DNA of 64,000 nt from Flagellimonas lutaonensis. Lineage in GTDB: Bacteria > Bacteroidota > Bacteroidia > Flavobacteriales > Flavobacteriaceae. This document shows, piece by piece, positions 35,812 through 45,275 of the stretch. Within the stretch, counting starts at the first letter, position 1, and each line of letters starts with the position of its first letter. Where the stretch lies: NCBI RefSeq assembly GCF_000963865.1, contig NZ_CP011071.1:1120501-1184500 (forward strand). The letters are read 5' to 3'. The position numbers and the translations under genes were made by a program. Below the pieces are notes generated by a model. The model ran no database searches and was not told the DNA's origin. It worked only from the letters and a program-made list of their open reading frames with translations.

Positions 35812-38613
35812 TTAGCCAACAATGTTCACAATCTTACCCGGCACGACAATGACTTTTTTCGGGGTGCGCCCGTTCAAGTACTCTTTTGTCTTTTCATGGG
35901 CCATAACAGCGGCCTCAATTTCCTCTTTGCCCATATCCGATGGCAGTTGCATCTTAAAGCGAAGCTTACCATTGAAAGAGATGGGATATTCTTTGGTGCT
36001 TTCAATCAAATATTTTTCCTCGAATTTTGGGAAAGGCGCAAAGGCAATCGATTCTGTATGCCCCAATTTTTCCCAAAGCTCTTCGGCGATATGGGGCGCA
36101 TAGGGTGACACCAAAACGGCCAGTGGCTCTAGAATGGCCTTGCTTTTGCACTTCTGGGCGCTCAATTCGTTGACACAGATCATAAATGTAGAGACAGAGG
36201 TGTTGAAACTGAAGTTCTCAATGTCTTCCTCAACCTTTTTGATGGTCTTGTGCAAGGTTTTCAGGCTCTCTTCAGATGGTGCAACATCCTCAATGTTTTC
36301 GTATAATTTCCAAAGTTTTTTTAAGAAGGAATACACCCCTGTAATCCCTGCCGTGTTCCACGGTTTTGATTGCTCCAACGGACCCAAAAACATCTCGTAC
36401 AATCGCAGCGAATCGGCCCCGTATTCGTCACAGATCGCATCAGGATTCACCACATTGTATTTCGACTTGGACATTTTCTCCACTTCGCGGCCCACAATAT
36501 ACTTGCCCCCTTCCAATACAAACGCTGCATCTTTATAATCTGGTTGCCATTTCTTAAAGCCTTCCACATCCAACTCATCTGAAGCATTGACCAAAGAAAC
36601 ATCTGCATGAAGAGGTATTACATCCTTCTGACCGACCAATCCCTTAGAGTAAAACGTATTGGCTTGGGCATCTTTATAGACAAAAGCACTCATCCCCGTG
36701 ATCATCCCTTGGTTAATGAGCTTTCTGGCATATTCGTCTTTGGGCACCAGCCCATTGTCGAACATAAATTTTTGCCAAAAACGTGAGTAGAGCAAGTGCC
36801 CCGTGGCATGCTCGCTACCACCAATGTAGAGGTCCACGTCTTGCCAGTAGTTGATGGCCTCCTGCGAGAAGATTTCCTCATTATTTCGAGGATCCATATA
36901 CCGGTTGAAGTACTGTGAACTGCCTGCCCAGCCTGGCATGGTGTTCAACTCCAACGGAAAAACGGTTTTATGGTCAATCAAATCGTTGCTGACCACTTTA
37001 TTGGCCCCGACATCCCAAGCCCACTCCGTAGCGTTGCCCAAAGGCGGTTCTCCGGTCTCGGTAGGCAAATATTTTTCCACCTCAGGCAATTCTAGGGGCA
37101 AATATCGTTCATCAATCATATGGGGAATGCCGTTTGCATCGTAATAGACGGGGAACGGTTCGCCCCAATAGCGTTGGCGGCTGAAGACGGCATCGCGCAA
37201 ACGATAGTTGACCTTGCCCTTGCCGTGTCCGATCTTTTCCAACTCATCGATAATTTTTCGAAACGCATCTTTATAGGAAAGCCCGTTCAAAAAGTCAGAA
37301 TTGGCGATGACTGTATTCTCTTTGTCTGAAAAAGCCTCTTCAGAAATATCAACCCCTTCAAAAATATTCGGTATGTCTATGCCAAAGTGCTTTGCAAAAT
37401 CATAATCGCGCTGATCGCCACAGGGCACGGCCATAACGGCACCGGTTCCATAGCTGGCCAACACGTAGTCGCCAATCCAGATGGGAATGGGCTCTTTGGT
37501 GAACGGATGTTCTGCATACGCGCCCGTGAACACCCCTGAAATAGTTTTCACATCGGCCAATCTATCACGCTCTGAACGTTTGGCGGTGGCCTCCACATAG
37601 GCCTCGACCGCTGCTTTTTGTTCCGGTGTGGTTATTTGGCCGACCAGTTCGTGCTCAGGGGCCAAGGTCATAAACGATACCCCGAAAAGGGTATCGGGAC
37701 GGGTGGTAAAAACCTCGATTTGGGCATCGTGGTCTTTGACATTAAAAGTCACCGAAGCCCCTTCGCTTCTACCAATCCAATTGGTCTGCGAATCCTTTAA
37801 CGGTTGCGGCCAGTCGATGGTATCAAGCCCATCCAATAAACGCTGGGCGTATGCAGTGATGCGCATCATCCACTGCGTCATTTTTTTGCGTACCACAGGG
37901 TGGCCGCCCCTTTCGGAAACGCCGTTCACAATTTCATCGTTGGCAAGAACCGTTCCCAAGGCCGGGCACCAGTTGACTTTAGCGTCGGCGAGGTAGGTCA
38001 AGCGATATTTCAGCAACATGCGCTGTTTATCGGCTTCTGAGAATTGGTTCCAATCTTCAGCTGAAAAGACAGGCGTATCATCATCACAGGCAGCGTTCAC
38101 CTTTGAATTGCCTTCCTTCCCAAATCGGGCCACCAATGTATCGATGGGCTCCGCTTTGTCAGTATCATTGTTGTACCAAGAATTGAAGAGTTGGATAAAA
38201 ACCCACTGCGTCCATTTATAATAGTTAGGATCCGAAGTGCGCACCTCACGGCTCCAATCAAAAGAAAATCCGAGACGGTCCAATTGCTCGCGATACCTGT
38301 TGATATTGGCCTCTGTGGTGATGGCGGGATGTTGCCCTGTTTGTATGGCATACTGTTCGGCAGGAAGGCCAAAAGAATCGTACCCCATGGGATGCAGCAC
38401 GTTATAGCCCTTGTGGCGCTTGTAACGCGCGTAAATATCGCTGGCTATATACCCCAGTGGATGCCCCACGTGCAAGCCGGCCCCAGAGGGGTAAGGAAAC
38501 ATATCCAACACATAATATTTGGGCTTGTCAGAATTATTGTTCGCCTTAAAGGTTTGGTTCTTGGCCCAGTAATCTTGCCACTTCTTCTCTATCCTTCTAA
38601 AATCGTAGCTCAT
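35812..38613 (-). CDS. leuS: Leucyl-tRNA synthetase
   Basis: A 933-residue class Ia synthetase. HIGH region FPYPSGAGLHVGHPLGY, CP1 editing domain (TTRPDTLFG, and GTGAVMAVPCGDQRD), and the KMSKS motif in EKMSKSKYNVVNPD. It charges tRNA-Leu and edits mischarged residues. ATG 38613 is used; the extra codon before it is TTG. Full length. Confidence 0.98.
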   Translation of the reverse strand: MSYDFRRIEKKWQDYWAKNQTFKANNNSDKPKYYVLDMFPYPSGAGLHVGHPLGYIASDIYARYKRHKGYNVLHPMGYDSFGLPAEQYAIQTGQHPAITTEANINRYREQLDRLGFSFDWSREVRTSDPNYYKWTQWVFIQLFNSWYNNDTDKAEPIDTLVARFGKEGNSKVNAACDDDTPVFSAEDWNQFSEADKQRMLLKYRLTYLADAKVNWCPALGTVLANDEIVNGVSERGGHPVVRKKMTQWMMRITAYAQRLLDGLDTIDWPQPLKDSQTNWIGRSEGASVTFNVKDHDAQIEVFTTRPDTLFGVSFMTLAPEHELVGQITTPEQKAAVEAYVEATAKRSERDRLADVKTISGVFTGAYAEHPFTKEPIPIWIGDYVLASYGTGAVMAVPCGDQRDYDFAKHFGIDIPNIFEGVDISEEAFSDKENTVIANSDFLNGLSYKDAFRKIIDELEKIGHGKGKVNYRLRDAVFSRQRYWGEPFPVYYDANGIPHMIDERYLPLELPEVEKYLPTETGEPPLGNATEWAWDVGANKVVSNDLIDHKTVFPLELNTMPGWAGSSQYFNRYMDPRNNEEIFSQEAINYWQDVDLYIGGSEHATGHLLYSRFWQKFMFDNGLVPKDEYARKLINQGMITGMSAFVYKDAQANTFYSKGLVGQKDVIPLHADVSLVNASDELDVEGFKKWQPDYKDAAFVLEGGKYIVGREVEKMSKSKYNVVNPDAICDEYGADSLRLYEMFLGPLEQSKPWNTAGITGVYSFLKKLWKLYENIEDVAPSEESLKTLHKTIKKVEEDIENFSFNTSVSTFMICVNELSAQKCKSKAILEPLAVLVSPYAPHIAEELWEKLGHTESIAFAPFPKFEEKYLIESTKEYPISFNGKLRFKMQLPSDMGKEEIEAAVMAHEKTKEYLNGRTPKKVIVVPGKIVNIVG

Positions 38614-38725
38614 CAATCGGTTTGTCTTTAAATTTCGTATGTCATATCGAGCATGGTCGAGATATCAAACAAATCATTCGGTTTCTTGTTCCTTTGAATA
38701 ACAAAAACAGATTCCATTTGAAGCG

Positions 38726-38733
38726 CAAAAATA
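38726..38733 (-). promoter_or_regulatory. Candidate -7 box for leuS
   Basis: Minus-strand TATTTTTG, exact TAnnTTTG match, implying a leader of about 105 nt before leuS. It lies in the 177-bp gap shared with divergent ftsX. No T-box-like structure was recognised. Confidence 0.4.
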
Positions 38734-38790
38734 GGGTTAATCCCTTTAAAACCGATTTACTTTTCTATTTTTACACTATCAAATGGTGCT

Positions 38791-39669
38791 ATGAGCCAGT
38801 ACATTGAACGATATCAACGGCGACGGTTGATTTCCTCCTATTTTTCGGTTGTGTTGAGCATTGGCCTGGTGCTTTTTTTGCTGGGCGTGCTAGGCATGTT
38901 GGTGTTGAACACCAAAAAATTGGCCGATCACTTTAAGGAACAGATCACCATTTCGGTTTTTTTGAAAGACAATGCCAAGCCCGTGGAAATCGACCAACTT
39001 CAAAAAAGTCTGGCCATGGCCGAATACACCAAATCGGCCGTGTATGTTTCAAAAGAAGATGCAGCCGAACAATACAGTGAGGATATAGGCGAGAATTTTC
39101 AAGAGTTTTTGGGGTACAACCCCTTGAAAAACTCGATCGACGTAAACCTGAAGGCCGACTATGTGACCCCAGAACAACTTGTTGAAATAGCCGAGGATCT
39201 AGAGGGCAAAACCTATGTGGATGAGGTCAGCTACGACAAGCCCCTGATCGAATTGTTGAACGAGAACGTCAAGAAAATTAGCCTTTGGATACTGATTGCA
39301 AGTGCCGTGTTCACAGTAATTGCCGTTTTGTTGATCAACAGCTCTATACGGCTGTCGATCTACTCAAAAAGGTTTATTATCAAGACCATGCAAATGGTCG
39401 GGGCCACCAAGACCTTTATACGGCGGCCCTTTGTCTATACCAACATAAAACTGGGCATGCTGGGGGCACTACTGGCCTTGATCGCTCTCGCTGTTCTGCT
39501 CTACTATGTGAACAAGAATTTTCCTGAGCTGAACCTGTTTCAAGATGTAACCTTGTTGGCCATATTGTTCGTAGGAGTTTTTGTGTTGGGCATAGCAATC
39601 TCATGGATCAGCACCCATTTTGCCACCCAACGCTTTCTCAACCTTAGAACCGACGATCTTTATTACTAA
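38791..39669 (+). CDS. ftsX: Cell-division permease-like protein FtsX
   Basis: A 292-residue FtsX: cytoplasmic N-terminus, helix 1 (about 17-40), an extracytoplasmic domain (about 45-165) and three further helices. With FtsE it forms the complex that activates cell-wall hydrolases at the septum. ftsE is not adjacent here, which is normal for Bacteroidota. It heads the ftsX-DUF3098-uppP-truB cluster, a conserved envelope/translation gene order in this phylum. Confidence 0.93.
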   Translation: MSQYIERYQRRRLISSYFSVVLSIGLVLFLLGVLGMLVLNTKKLADHFKEQITISVFLKDNAKPVEIDQLQKSLAMAEYTKSAVYVSKEDAAEQYSEDIGENFQEFLGYNPLKNSIDVNLKADYVTPEQLVEIAEDLEGKTYVDEVSYDKPLIELLNENVKKISLWILIASAVFTVIAVLLINSSIRLSIYSKRFIIKTMQMVGATKTFIRRPFVYTNIKLGMLGALLALIALAVLLYYVNKNFPELNLFQDVTLLAILFVGVFVLGIAISWISTHFATQRFLNLRTDDLYY

Positions 39670-39678
39670 CTTTGCGGC

Positions 39679-39942
39679 ATGGGCAAAAAGAACAAACAGG
39701 CTCCCAAGCAACAACGGGAGTTTATCTTTGAAAAGAAAAACTACATATTCCTCTTTATTGGACTGGCTTTTATGGCCTTGGGCTTTATTTTGATGAGTGG
39801 CGGTGGCAGTGATGACCCAAATGTGTTCAATCCTGATATCTACAGTTTTCGCAGAATCCGTTTGGCCCCGACCTTGGTCCTAATTGGTTTGGGCATACAG
39901 ATTTATGCCATATTGTTGAATCCGAAGAAAAAGAGCAGATAA
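39679..39942 (+). CDS. DUF3098 small membrane protein
   Basis: An 87-residue protein with a basic N-terminus, two membrane helices (23-40 and 64-80) and the DUF3098 features EKKNYIFLFIGL and FSFRRIRLAP-like YSFRRIRLAPTLVLIG. Its conserved place between ftsX and uppP, with gaps of 9 and 2 bp, suggests a role in envelope biogenesis; function not known. Confidence 0.9.
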   Translation: MGKKNKQAPKQQREFIFEKKNYIFLFIGLAFMALGFILMSGGGSDDPNVFNPDIYSFRRIRLAPTLVLIGLGIQIYAILLNPKKKSR

Positions 39943-39944
39943 CT

Positions 39945-40745
39945 ATGGAAACCATTGACGCCATCATTCTTGGCATAATTCAGGGATTGACCGAATTTTT
40001 GCCGGTCTCCTCAAGCGGTCATCTAGAACTGGGCAAAGCTATTTTGGGTGCCGATGCACTACCAGAAGAAAGCCTTTTGTTCACAGTGGTTCTGCATTTT
40101 GCAACCGCACTCAGTACCATTGTCGTTTTTCGCAAAGATGTGTGGGATATTCTCAAGGGACTCTTTCAGTTCAAATGGAACGAAGAGACCCAATTTGCCG
40201 TTAAGATTGTCATTTCAATGGTGCCGGCGGCTTTGGTCGGCTTTTTTCTACAAGATTATATGGAAGTGTTTTTCGACGGCGCCATCATTATTGTGGGCTT
40301 TATGCTAATTATAACGGCCATCTTGCTCTATTTGGCAGATTTGGCCAAGACCACTGACAAAGGGGTTACCTTCAAAAATTCATTTGTTATCGGCATGGCG
40401 CAGATGGTGGCCATGTTGCCCGGCATCTCGCGAAGTGGGGCAACCATTTCGGCGGCAGTACTGTTGGGCATCGACAAGACCAAATCGTCACGGTTTTCGT
40501 TTTTGATGGTCGTCCCGTTGATCATAGGCAAGATGGCCAAAGACGTGCTGGGCGGTGAAATCAATTTTCAGAGTGATGAAACCTTTGCCATGGGAGCAGG
40601 CTTTTTGGCTGCTTTCATAGCCGGCCTTGTAGCATGCACTTGGATGATCAAATTGGTACGCCAAAGCAAACTGACCTATTTCGCCATCTATTGCCTGCTA
40701 GTAGGGCTTATCGCCATTGGATGGAGTATTTGGGGAGCCCCATGA
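39945..40745 (+). CDS. uppP: Undecaprenyl-diphosphate phosphatase
   Basis: A 266-residue BacA/UppP membrane phosphatase that recycles undecaprenyl pyrophosphate for cell-wall and glycan synthesis. Both catalytic motifs are present: EFLPVSSSGHLELG near the N-terminus and PGISRSGAT in the second half, within about seven helices. Overproduction in other bacteria gives bacitracin resistance. It follows DUF3098 by two bases. Confidence 0.97.
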   Translation: METIDAIILGIIQGLTEFLPVSSSGHLELGKAILGADALPEESLLFTVVLHFATALSTIVVFRKDVWDILKGLFQFKWNEETQFAVKIVISMVPAALVGFFLQDYMEVFFDGAIIIVGFMLIITAILLYLADLAKTTDKGVTFKNSFVIGMAQMVAMLPGISRSGATISAAVLLGIDKTKSSRFSFLMVVPLIIGKMAKDVLGGEINFQSDETFAMGAGFLAAFIAGLVACTWMIKLVRQSKLTYFAIYCLLVGLIAIGWSIWGAP

Positions 40746-40770
40746 CCCCTTTAGGTAGCAAGGAAGCAAA

Positions 40771-41490
40771 ATGTTCTTATCAATGAACGCTAACAGCAAA
40801 GAAGATTTTCTTGAGGGCCAAGTTCTCTTGATAGACAAACCCTATGAATGGAGTTCTTTTCAAGCCCTGAACAAGGTCAAGTGGGCCATGAGAAAAAAAT
40901 TCAACCTCAACAAAAAGTTCAAAATAGGGCATGCCGGTACGCTAGACCCCTTGGCCACCGGTCTTTTGATAATCTGTACAGGCAGGTTCACCAAAAAGAT
41001 ACCTGAAATACAGGGTCAGGCAAAAGAGTACACCGGCACGTTCACCTTGGGAGCCACCACGCCCTCGTACGATTTGGAGACCGGGGTCGATGCCACATTT
41101 CCGACCAGGCATATCGACGAAGCGGCCATAGAAAAAATCATTCCCGGTTTTATGGGCAAAATTCAACAGATACCGCCCCTCTTTTCTGCCCTAAAAAAAG
41201 ATGGCAAACGGCTGTACGAACTGGCCCGCGAGGGCAAATCGGTCGAAATAAAGGCGAGGACCATCGAAATCCATGATTTTGAGATAACCCGTTTCGCCAT
41301 GCCTGAAGTTGATTTTAGGGTGGTCTGCAGTAAGGGCACCTACATTCGCTCATTGGCGCACGATTTTGGCAAAGCCCTTGGTTCTGGCTCATATTTATCG
41401 GCCTTGAGAAGAACCAAAATAGGTGATTACAACGTAAATAAAGCGGTAACCCCAGAAGCATTTGCCCAGCATATTGCCCAGATTGGCTAA
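40771..41490 (+). CDS. truB: tRNA pseudouridine(55) synthase
   Basis: A 239-residue TruB that makes pseudouridine 55 in the tRNA T-loop. Catalytic Asp59 lies in GHAGTLDPLATG; other motifs are KEYTGTFTLG, PPLFSALKKDGKRLYELAREG and VVCSKGTYIRSLAHDFG. The C-terminal PUA domain is absent or vestigial, as usual in Bacteroidota. ATG 40771 is used; ATG 40783 is possible. Confidence 0.96.
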   Translation: MFLSMNANSKEDFLEGQVLLIDKPYEWSSFQALNKVKWAMRKKFNLNKKFKIGHAGTLDPLATGLLIICTGRFTKKIPEIQGQAKEYTGTFTLGATTPSYDLETGVDATFPTRHIDEAAIEKIIPGFMGKIQQIPPLFSALKKDGKRLYELAREGKSVEIKARTIEIHDFEITRFAMPEVDFRVVCSKGTYIRSLAHDFGKALGSGSYLSALRRTKIGDYNVNKAVTPEAFAQHIAQIG

Positions 41491-41556
41491 ATTTTTGCGG
41501 TTTGCTTTTCTGTACAGAATAAAATATTTTGTAAAAAAAGGGGTTATTATATCACT

Positions 41557-42285
41557 ATGGACTTGAATAGGAAGCAGTTATCGCTATTGATCACCATCTT
41601 CTCGATGTCAATCATCGTACTGGTGGCCTATAGTATACGTCTGGGTGCCAAGCAAGAAGATGAATATGTCATAGAGATGGCCCTTAGTGAAGAAGACCTG
41701 GAAGAACTGCTCAAGGAAGAAGAACAGCGATTGGAAGAGATTGCGCAGAACGACCCCATAAAAACCCACAGGGCTTTCAACGAGACCGCCAAACCCAGTG
41801 TGGCAAATCCCGAACCATTGAAAACCCTTGAGGAACTATTGGAAGAGCGTGACATGAGTGAAAGCCCAAAAGATTTTCTCAGTGGTGACGAAGGGTTTGC
41901 GGCCAACTTGAAAGAGCTTGCCAAAAAAAGGGAAGAGAACAAAGAAAAGCTTTCTGAACTCGAGGCCCAAAAAAAGGAATATACGCAGAACCTATCGGAA
42001 CGGAGAACCACTATCTCATTTTCTTTGGTTGACAGAAATTCATACGAACTGCCGCCGCCGATATACACCTGCATTCGCGGAGGAAAAGTGGTGGTCAACA
42101 TAGAAGTGGACGAGCATGGATATGTAACGGATGCCAGTTTTAATGAAAAAAGCTCGAACACCCGTGATTATTGCCTAATAGACAATGCCATAACCTATGC
42201 ATTGAAGGCAAGGTTCAGCCCCCACCAACGGAAATCACAGATTGGCACCATTACCTACCTATTCCAAGGCAAGCAATCGCAGTAG
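41557..42285 (+). CDS. Membrane-anchored TonB-like protein
   Basis: A 242-residue protein with one N-terminal membrane helix (about 8-28), a long charged, Glu/Lys-rich coiled-coil segment (40-155), and a C-terminal domain with PPPIYTCIRGGKVVVNIEVDEHGYVTDASF...CLIDNAITYALKARFSP, similar to the TonB C-terminal fold. The layout suggests an energy transducer or envelope linker, but no ExbBD genes are near, and the linker is acidic/coiled rather than Pro-rich as in classical TonB. Two Cys in the C-terminal domain may form a disulfide. The 3' end overlaps the convergent thioredoxin-like gene by 27 bp. Confidence 0.72.
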   Translation: MDLNRKQLSLLITIFSMSIIVLVAYSIRLGAKQEDEYVIEMALSEEDLEELLKEEEQRLEEIAQNDPIKTHRAFNETAKPSVANPEPLKTLEELLEERDMSESPKDFLSGDEGFAANLKELAKKREENKEKLSELEAQKKEYTQNLSERRTTISFSLVDRNSYELPPPIYTCIRGGKVVVNIEVDEHGYVTDASFNEKSSNTRDYCLIDNAITYALKARFSPHQRKSQIGTITYLFQGKQSQ

Positions 42286-42891
42286 ATCGGCCAGTATATT
42301 TTGCCCTTTGTCCTTGTTATACCAAAGTTGTAGGTCTTGCTTAAATTCGGGGGTAAGCTTACCGTAGGTTGCCTTGTAATCTTCCACCATTTTGGTGGCA
42401 ACTGTTGGTCTGGGGCCCCAGGTTCCAACTATCTTATCAGCTTCCACGTCAACGGCAATCAACTTCGGAATCGACAATGTGCCGCTTGTCAGAAACCGTT
42501 CCATAAGCTCAAGATGTTCATCCCTAAGAATAATCTTTAATTCTAGATTGGGCGCCTGTTCCGCTATTTTGTTCATTACCGGAAGCGCGTGTGCCGCATC
42601 GCCGCACCAGCTTTCTGTCAAGACCAGCCAAAGTACTTTTCTGTTGAGTTTTTTGATGGTTTCGACTGCTTCGGCAGGTAATTTGAAGGTCTTGTCCCAT
42701 CGGGACATGCGACGGTCGTTCAACTTGGTGTACTCTATGAGAGATTCCGTCTGTTGTGGGCCTGTAGTGGCGCCGTTGGCCGCAAGCTGCGAAACCGCTT
42801 GACGGTAGGTACCGTATTCAACGGCCATATCCAAACTATCTTGAACCAGTTCGAAATCGGTTTTGATCAGTGCAGTATCTGTATTTGACAT
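42259..42891 (-). CDS. Thioredoxin-fold protein with single active-site cysteine
   Basis: A 210-residue thioredoxin-family protein. The active-site position reads TESWCGDAAHALP with Cys96 and no second Cys, so it cannot do normal dithiol exchange; later thioredoxin elements (SIPKLIAVD, cis-Pro after SI) are recognisable. I recall proteins with WCGD in place of WCGPC from Bacteroidota, where they may bind or reduce by monothiol chemistry. No signal peptide. A perfect -7 box lies 16 nt upstream. Confidence 0.82.
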   Translation of the reverse strand: MSNTDTALIKTDFELVQDSLDMAVEYGTYRQAVSQLAANGATTGPQQTESLIEYTKLNDRRMSRWDKTFKLPAEAVETIKKLNRKVLWLVLTESWCGDAAHALPVMNKIAEQAPNLELKIILRDEHLELMERFLTSGTLSIPKLIAVDVEADKIVGTWGPRPTVATKMVEDYKATYGKLTPEFKQDLQLWYNKDKGQNILADLLRLLALE

Positions 42892-42907
42892 CCTTGATTT
42901 TTATTTG

Positions 42908-42915
42908 CAAAGCTA
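42908..42915 (-). promoter_or_regulatory. Candidate -7 box for thioredoxin-like gene
   Basis: Minus-strand TAGCTTTG, exact TAnnTTTG match, ending 16 nt before the ATG at 42891. Confidence 0.5.
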
Positions 42916-42947
42916 TGGTCGCAACCCATTATAAAAACTGACATTTA

Positions 42948-43862
42948 TCAATGGCTGATACGTCTTTTTTTGACCATGCCGCCCTTGGTATCGTTGATAC
43001 TGTTCATGACCACAAAGGCATTTGGATCAATTTTGGCAAGCTCCATGTTGATTTTGCGGATCTCTAAACGGGTTATGACGGTATAAATGACATCGTACTC
43101 GTTACGTTCGCCCTCTTTGCCAAATCCGCCCGCCGCCTTGTATATGGTAAGTCCGCGGCCCATCTTTTCCGTTATCATCTGTCTGATTTCCTCACTTCTA
43201 TGTGAAATAATGGTCACCCCCGTGTACTCTTCAATGCCATCGACCACAAAATCCAAGGTTTTGGAAGCGGACAGATAGGTGAGCATAGAATACAGGGCTA
43301 CCTCAATTGAAAGCAAGTAAGCTGCAGCCAAGAAAATCACAATATTGATGAGAATGATGATATCACCTATTTTGGTACCCAACTTTTTACTGAGGAAAAT
43401 GGCCAAAACCTCTGTGCCATCTAGAACCCCACCACCACGAATGGAAAGGCCAATGCCCGCCCCGAGGAAGAACCCCCCAAATACCGACACCAGTAGCTTG
43501 TCTTGGGTTACTTCTGGAAATCGTATCAATGTCAGTACCAATGCGAGTCCCAAGATGGCCAATACTGCCTTGATTACGAACTGCCTGCCAATAACGCGAA
43601 AACCAAGAATCAAAAAGGGAATGTTGACCAAGATGATCAAAAGGGCAAGCGGTATGTTGGTCAACTCGGTAACCAGTAACGAGATACCGGTAGCCCCACC
43701 GTCGATAAACCCATTCGGCAGCAAAAAACTTTCTAGGCCAAAGGCAGCGGCAAATATGCCTGTTATAATGAAAAAAAAGTCTTTAATGAAGGAGTGTACG
43801 GTTACCCTGAACCGTCTTGACCTGAACAGTCGCCTGTATTGTACTATGTTTCTTTCTGCCAT
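42948..43862 (-). CDS. YitT-family membrane protein with DUF2179 domain
   Basis: A 304-residue protein with five or six membrane helices (to about 190; motif GFIDGGATGISLL and GIGLSIRGGGVLDGTE) and a soluble C-terminal DUF2179 domain (about 215-285, YDVIYTVITRLEIRKI). Family members are uncharacterised or annotated as YitT; a transport role is suspected. It begins 9 bp after the TolC gene stop in the same direction, so it may be the last gene of the export operon. Confidence 0.88.
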   Translation of the reverse strand: MAERNIVQYRRLFRSRRFRVTVHSFIKDFFFIITGIFAAAFGLESFLLPNGFIDGGATGISLLVTELTNIPLALLIILVNIPFLILGFRVIGRQFVIKAVLAILGLALVLTLIRFPEVTQDKLLVSVFGGFFLGAGIGLSIRGGGVLDGTEVLAIFLSKKLGTKIGDIIILINIVIFLAAAYLLSIEVALYSMLTYLSASKTLDFVVDGIEEYTGVTIISHRSEEIRQMITEKMGRGLTIYKAAGGFGKEGERNEYDVIYTVITRLEIRKINMELAKIDPNAFVVMNSINDTKGGMVKKRRISH

Positions 43863-43871
43863 AAACGAATA

Positions 43872-45275
43872 TTACAGGTTTTCAGGGTTTATTGCAAGAC
43901 TTTTGAACAATTTTGCTTTGGTTGTATAGTATTTGTTCTGTACCTCATTTTGTTTCAGCTCTGCATCGATCAACTTGCTTTCGCGTGAGTTTATCAAGAA
44001 AAGAGAACTCTCGCCAAAACTGAACTTACGTTCTTCGGCTGCCAATAGGGTGCTGTAATCGCCAACAATATCGTTTATCAACCTATTCTGCTCATTGTAC
44101 GAATCAAGTTCAAAATAGATGGCCAAAACCTTATTCTGTATTTCTACGGCTGCATTGTCACGTTCGAACTGGGCGTCTTGAAGTTTAAATTTTGCCAACT
44201 TCAGTTCGCCCCTCTCTTTTCTGAGAAACAAGGGAAACTGAAAACTGATACCTCCTTTGTATTCTTGCGTGTTGAATGAATTGATCTGGTCTGGGGTTTC
44301 TGTCAAAAAATTGTACTCCACATCTATTTTGGGCAACAGCTTGTTTGCCTTTAACCGCTTATCAACGGCCAAACCCTCGATCTTAAAATTGAGTGAGCGC
44401 AGTTTGGGGTGGTTCTCAAGGGTAAAACTATCCAATGGCTTTCCCATTATCTCAAGGGTCGTGTCTATTTCTTGGTCAATGTCTGTGTCTGGTATAACAT
44501 TGGGCTGAAGCTCAACGGGCACATCCTCAATCCAAAGAAAATTGGAGAGTTCCAGTGATTTCTTGCGCAATTTCACCTTGGCCTGCTCAAGGCCCAAGGC
44601 CCTGTTTTGTAAGGCTATCTTTGCCTCTACCGTGTCTATTGCGGCGACATCGCCTGCCAATGCACTTTGCTTGACCCCGTTAAAACGGGTCTTTGCATTG
44701 ACCAAAAAATTTCTAAAGATTTCCGCATCTTTATATGCCTGCAGCCAATCAAAATAAGCCAACGAAGCCCTATAGAGCACCTCGTTCACCAACAGATCTT
44801 GGTCGGCCTTTGACTGTTCCCTAAAGAATTTCGCCTTTTTCAAGGTGGCCATTCGCTCGTTGATCCAAAAGCCCTGCCCAAGAGACATTGAAACCCCGGC
44901 ACTGTACAGCCCATCGATCGGCACATTTTCATCGGGATTGATGAAATCGCCCTGGTTCTGCTCGAAGTTTCCCTTCAGTTCGATTCCGAAGTAGGTGGGT
45001 ATCTTAAAGGTCGCATTTAGCCTGTCCCAATACTCGGTCTCTTTGAACTCTTTGCGCTCATAGTCAACCTCGATCTTTGGGTCAAAACCTCCCCTAGCCC
45101 GCATGAGGTTGGCCTGGCCCATACTAATGGCGAGTTGGGCCTGCTTGGCTATGGGATGGTATTTTTTTACATAGCCCAAATATTCGTCAAATCCCAGCAC
45201 CAAGGTATCTTGTTGTGCGGATATGACTGTAGTGATCAAAAGGAAAAACAATACGCGGTATGTTCTCATGATCAT
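43872..45275 (-). CDS. TolC-family outer-membrane efflux protein
   Basis: A 467-residue protein with signal peptide (LLITTVISAQQ) and two repeated outer-membrane-efflux halves rich in long helices (for example residues 150-235 and 350-460) typical of TolC. It would form the outer-membrane channel for the HlyD-family adaptor and ABC protein encoded immediately upstream. ATG 45275 overlaps the HlyD-gene stop (ATGA); ATG 45269 is equally possible. It is 467 residues, normal for the family. Confidence 0.88.
   Translation of the reverse strand: MIMRTYRVLFFLLITTVISAQQDTLVLGFDEYLGYVKKYHPIAKQAQLAISMGQANLMRARGGFDPKIEVDYERKEFKETEYWDRLNATFKIPTYFGIELKGNFEQNQGDFINPDENVPIDGLYSAGVSMSLGQGFWINERMATLKKAKFFREQSKADQDLLVNEVLYRASLAYFDWLQAYKDAEIFRNFLVNAKTRFNGVKQSALAGDVAAIDTVEAKIALQNRALGLEQAKVKLRKKSLELSNFLWIEDVPVELQPNVIPDTDIDQEIDTTLEIMGKPLDSFTLENHPKLRSLNFKIEGLAVDKRLKANKLLPKIDVEYNFLTETPDQINSFNTQEYKGGISFQFPLFLRKERGELKLAKFKLQDAQFERDNAAVEIQNKVLAIYFELDSYNEQNRLINDIVGDYSTLLAAEERKFSFGESSLFLINSRESKLIDAELKQNEVQNKYYTTKAKLFKSLAINPENL

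Noticed and set aside
42259-42285. Overlap of TonB-like and thioredoxin-like genes as a sign of error
   Set aside because: Both frames are well supported to their ends; short 3' overlaps of convergent genes occur elsewhere in the window (24817-24845, 56957-56964).
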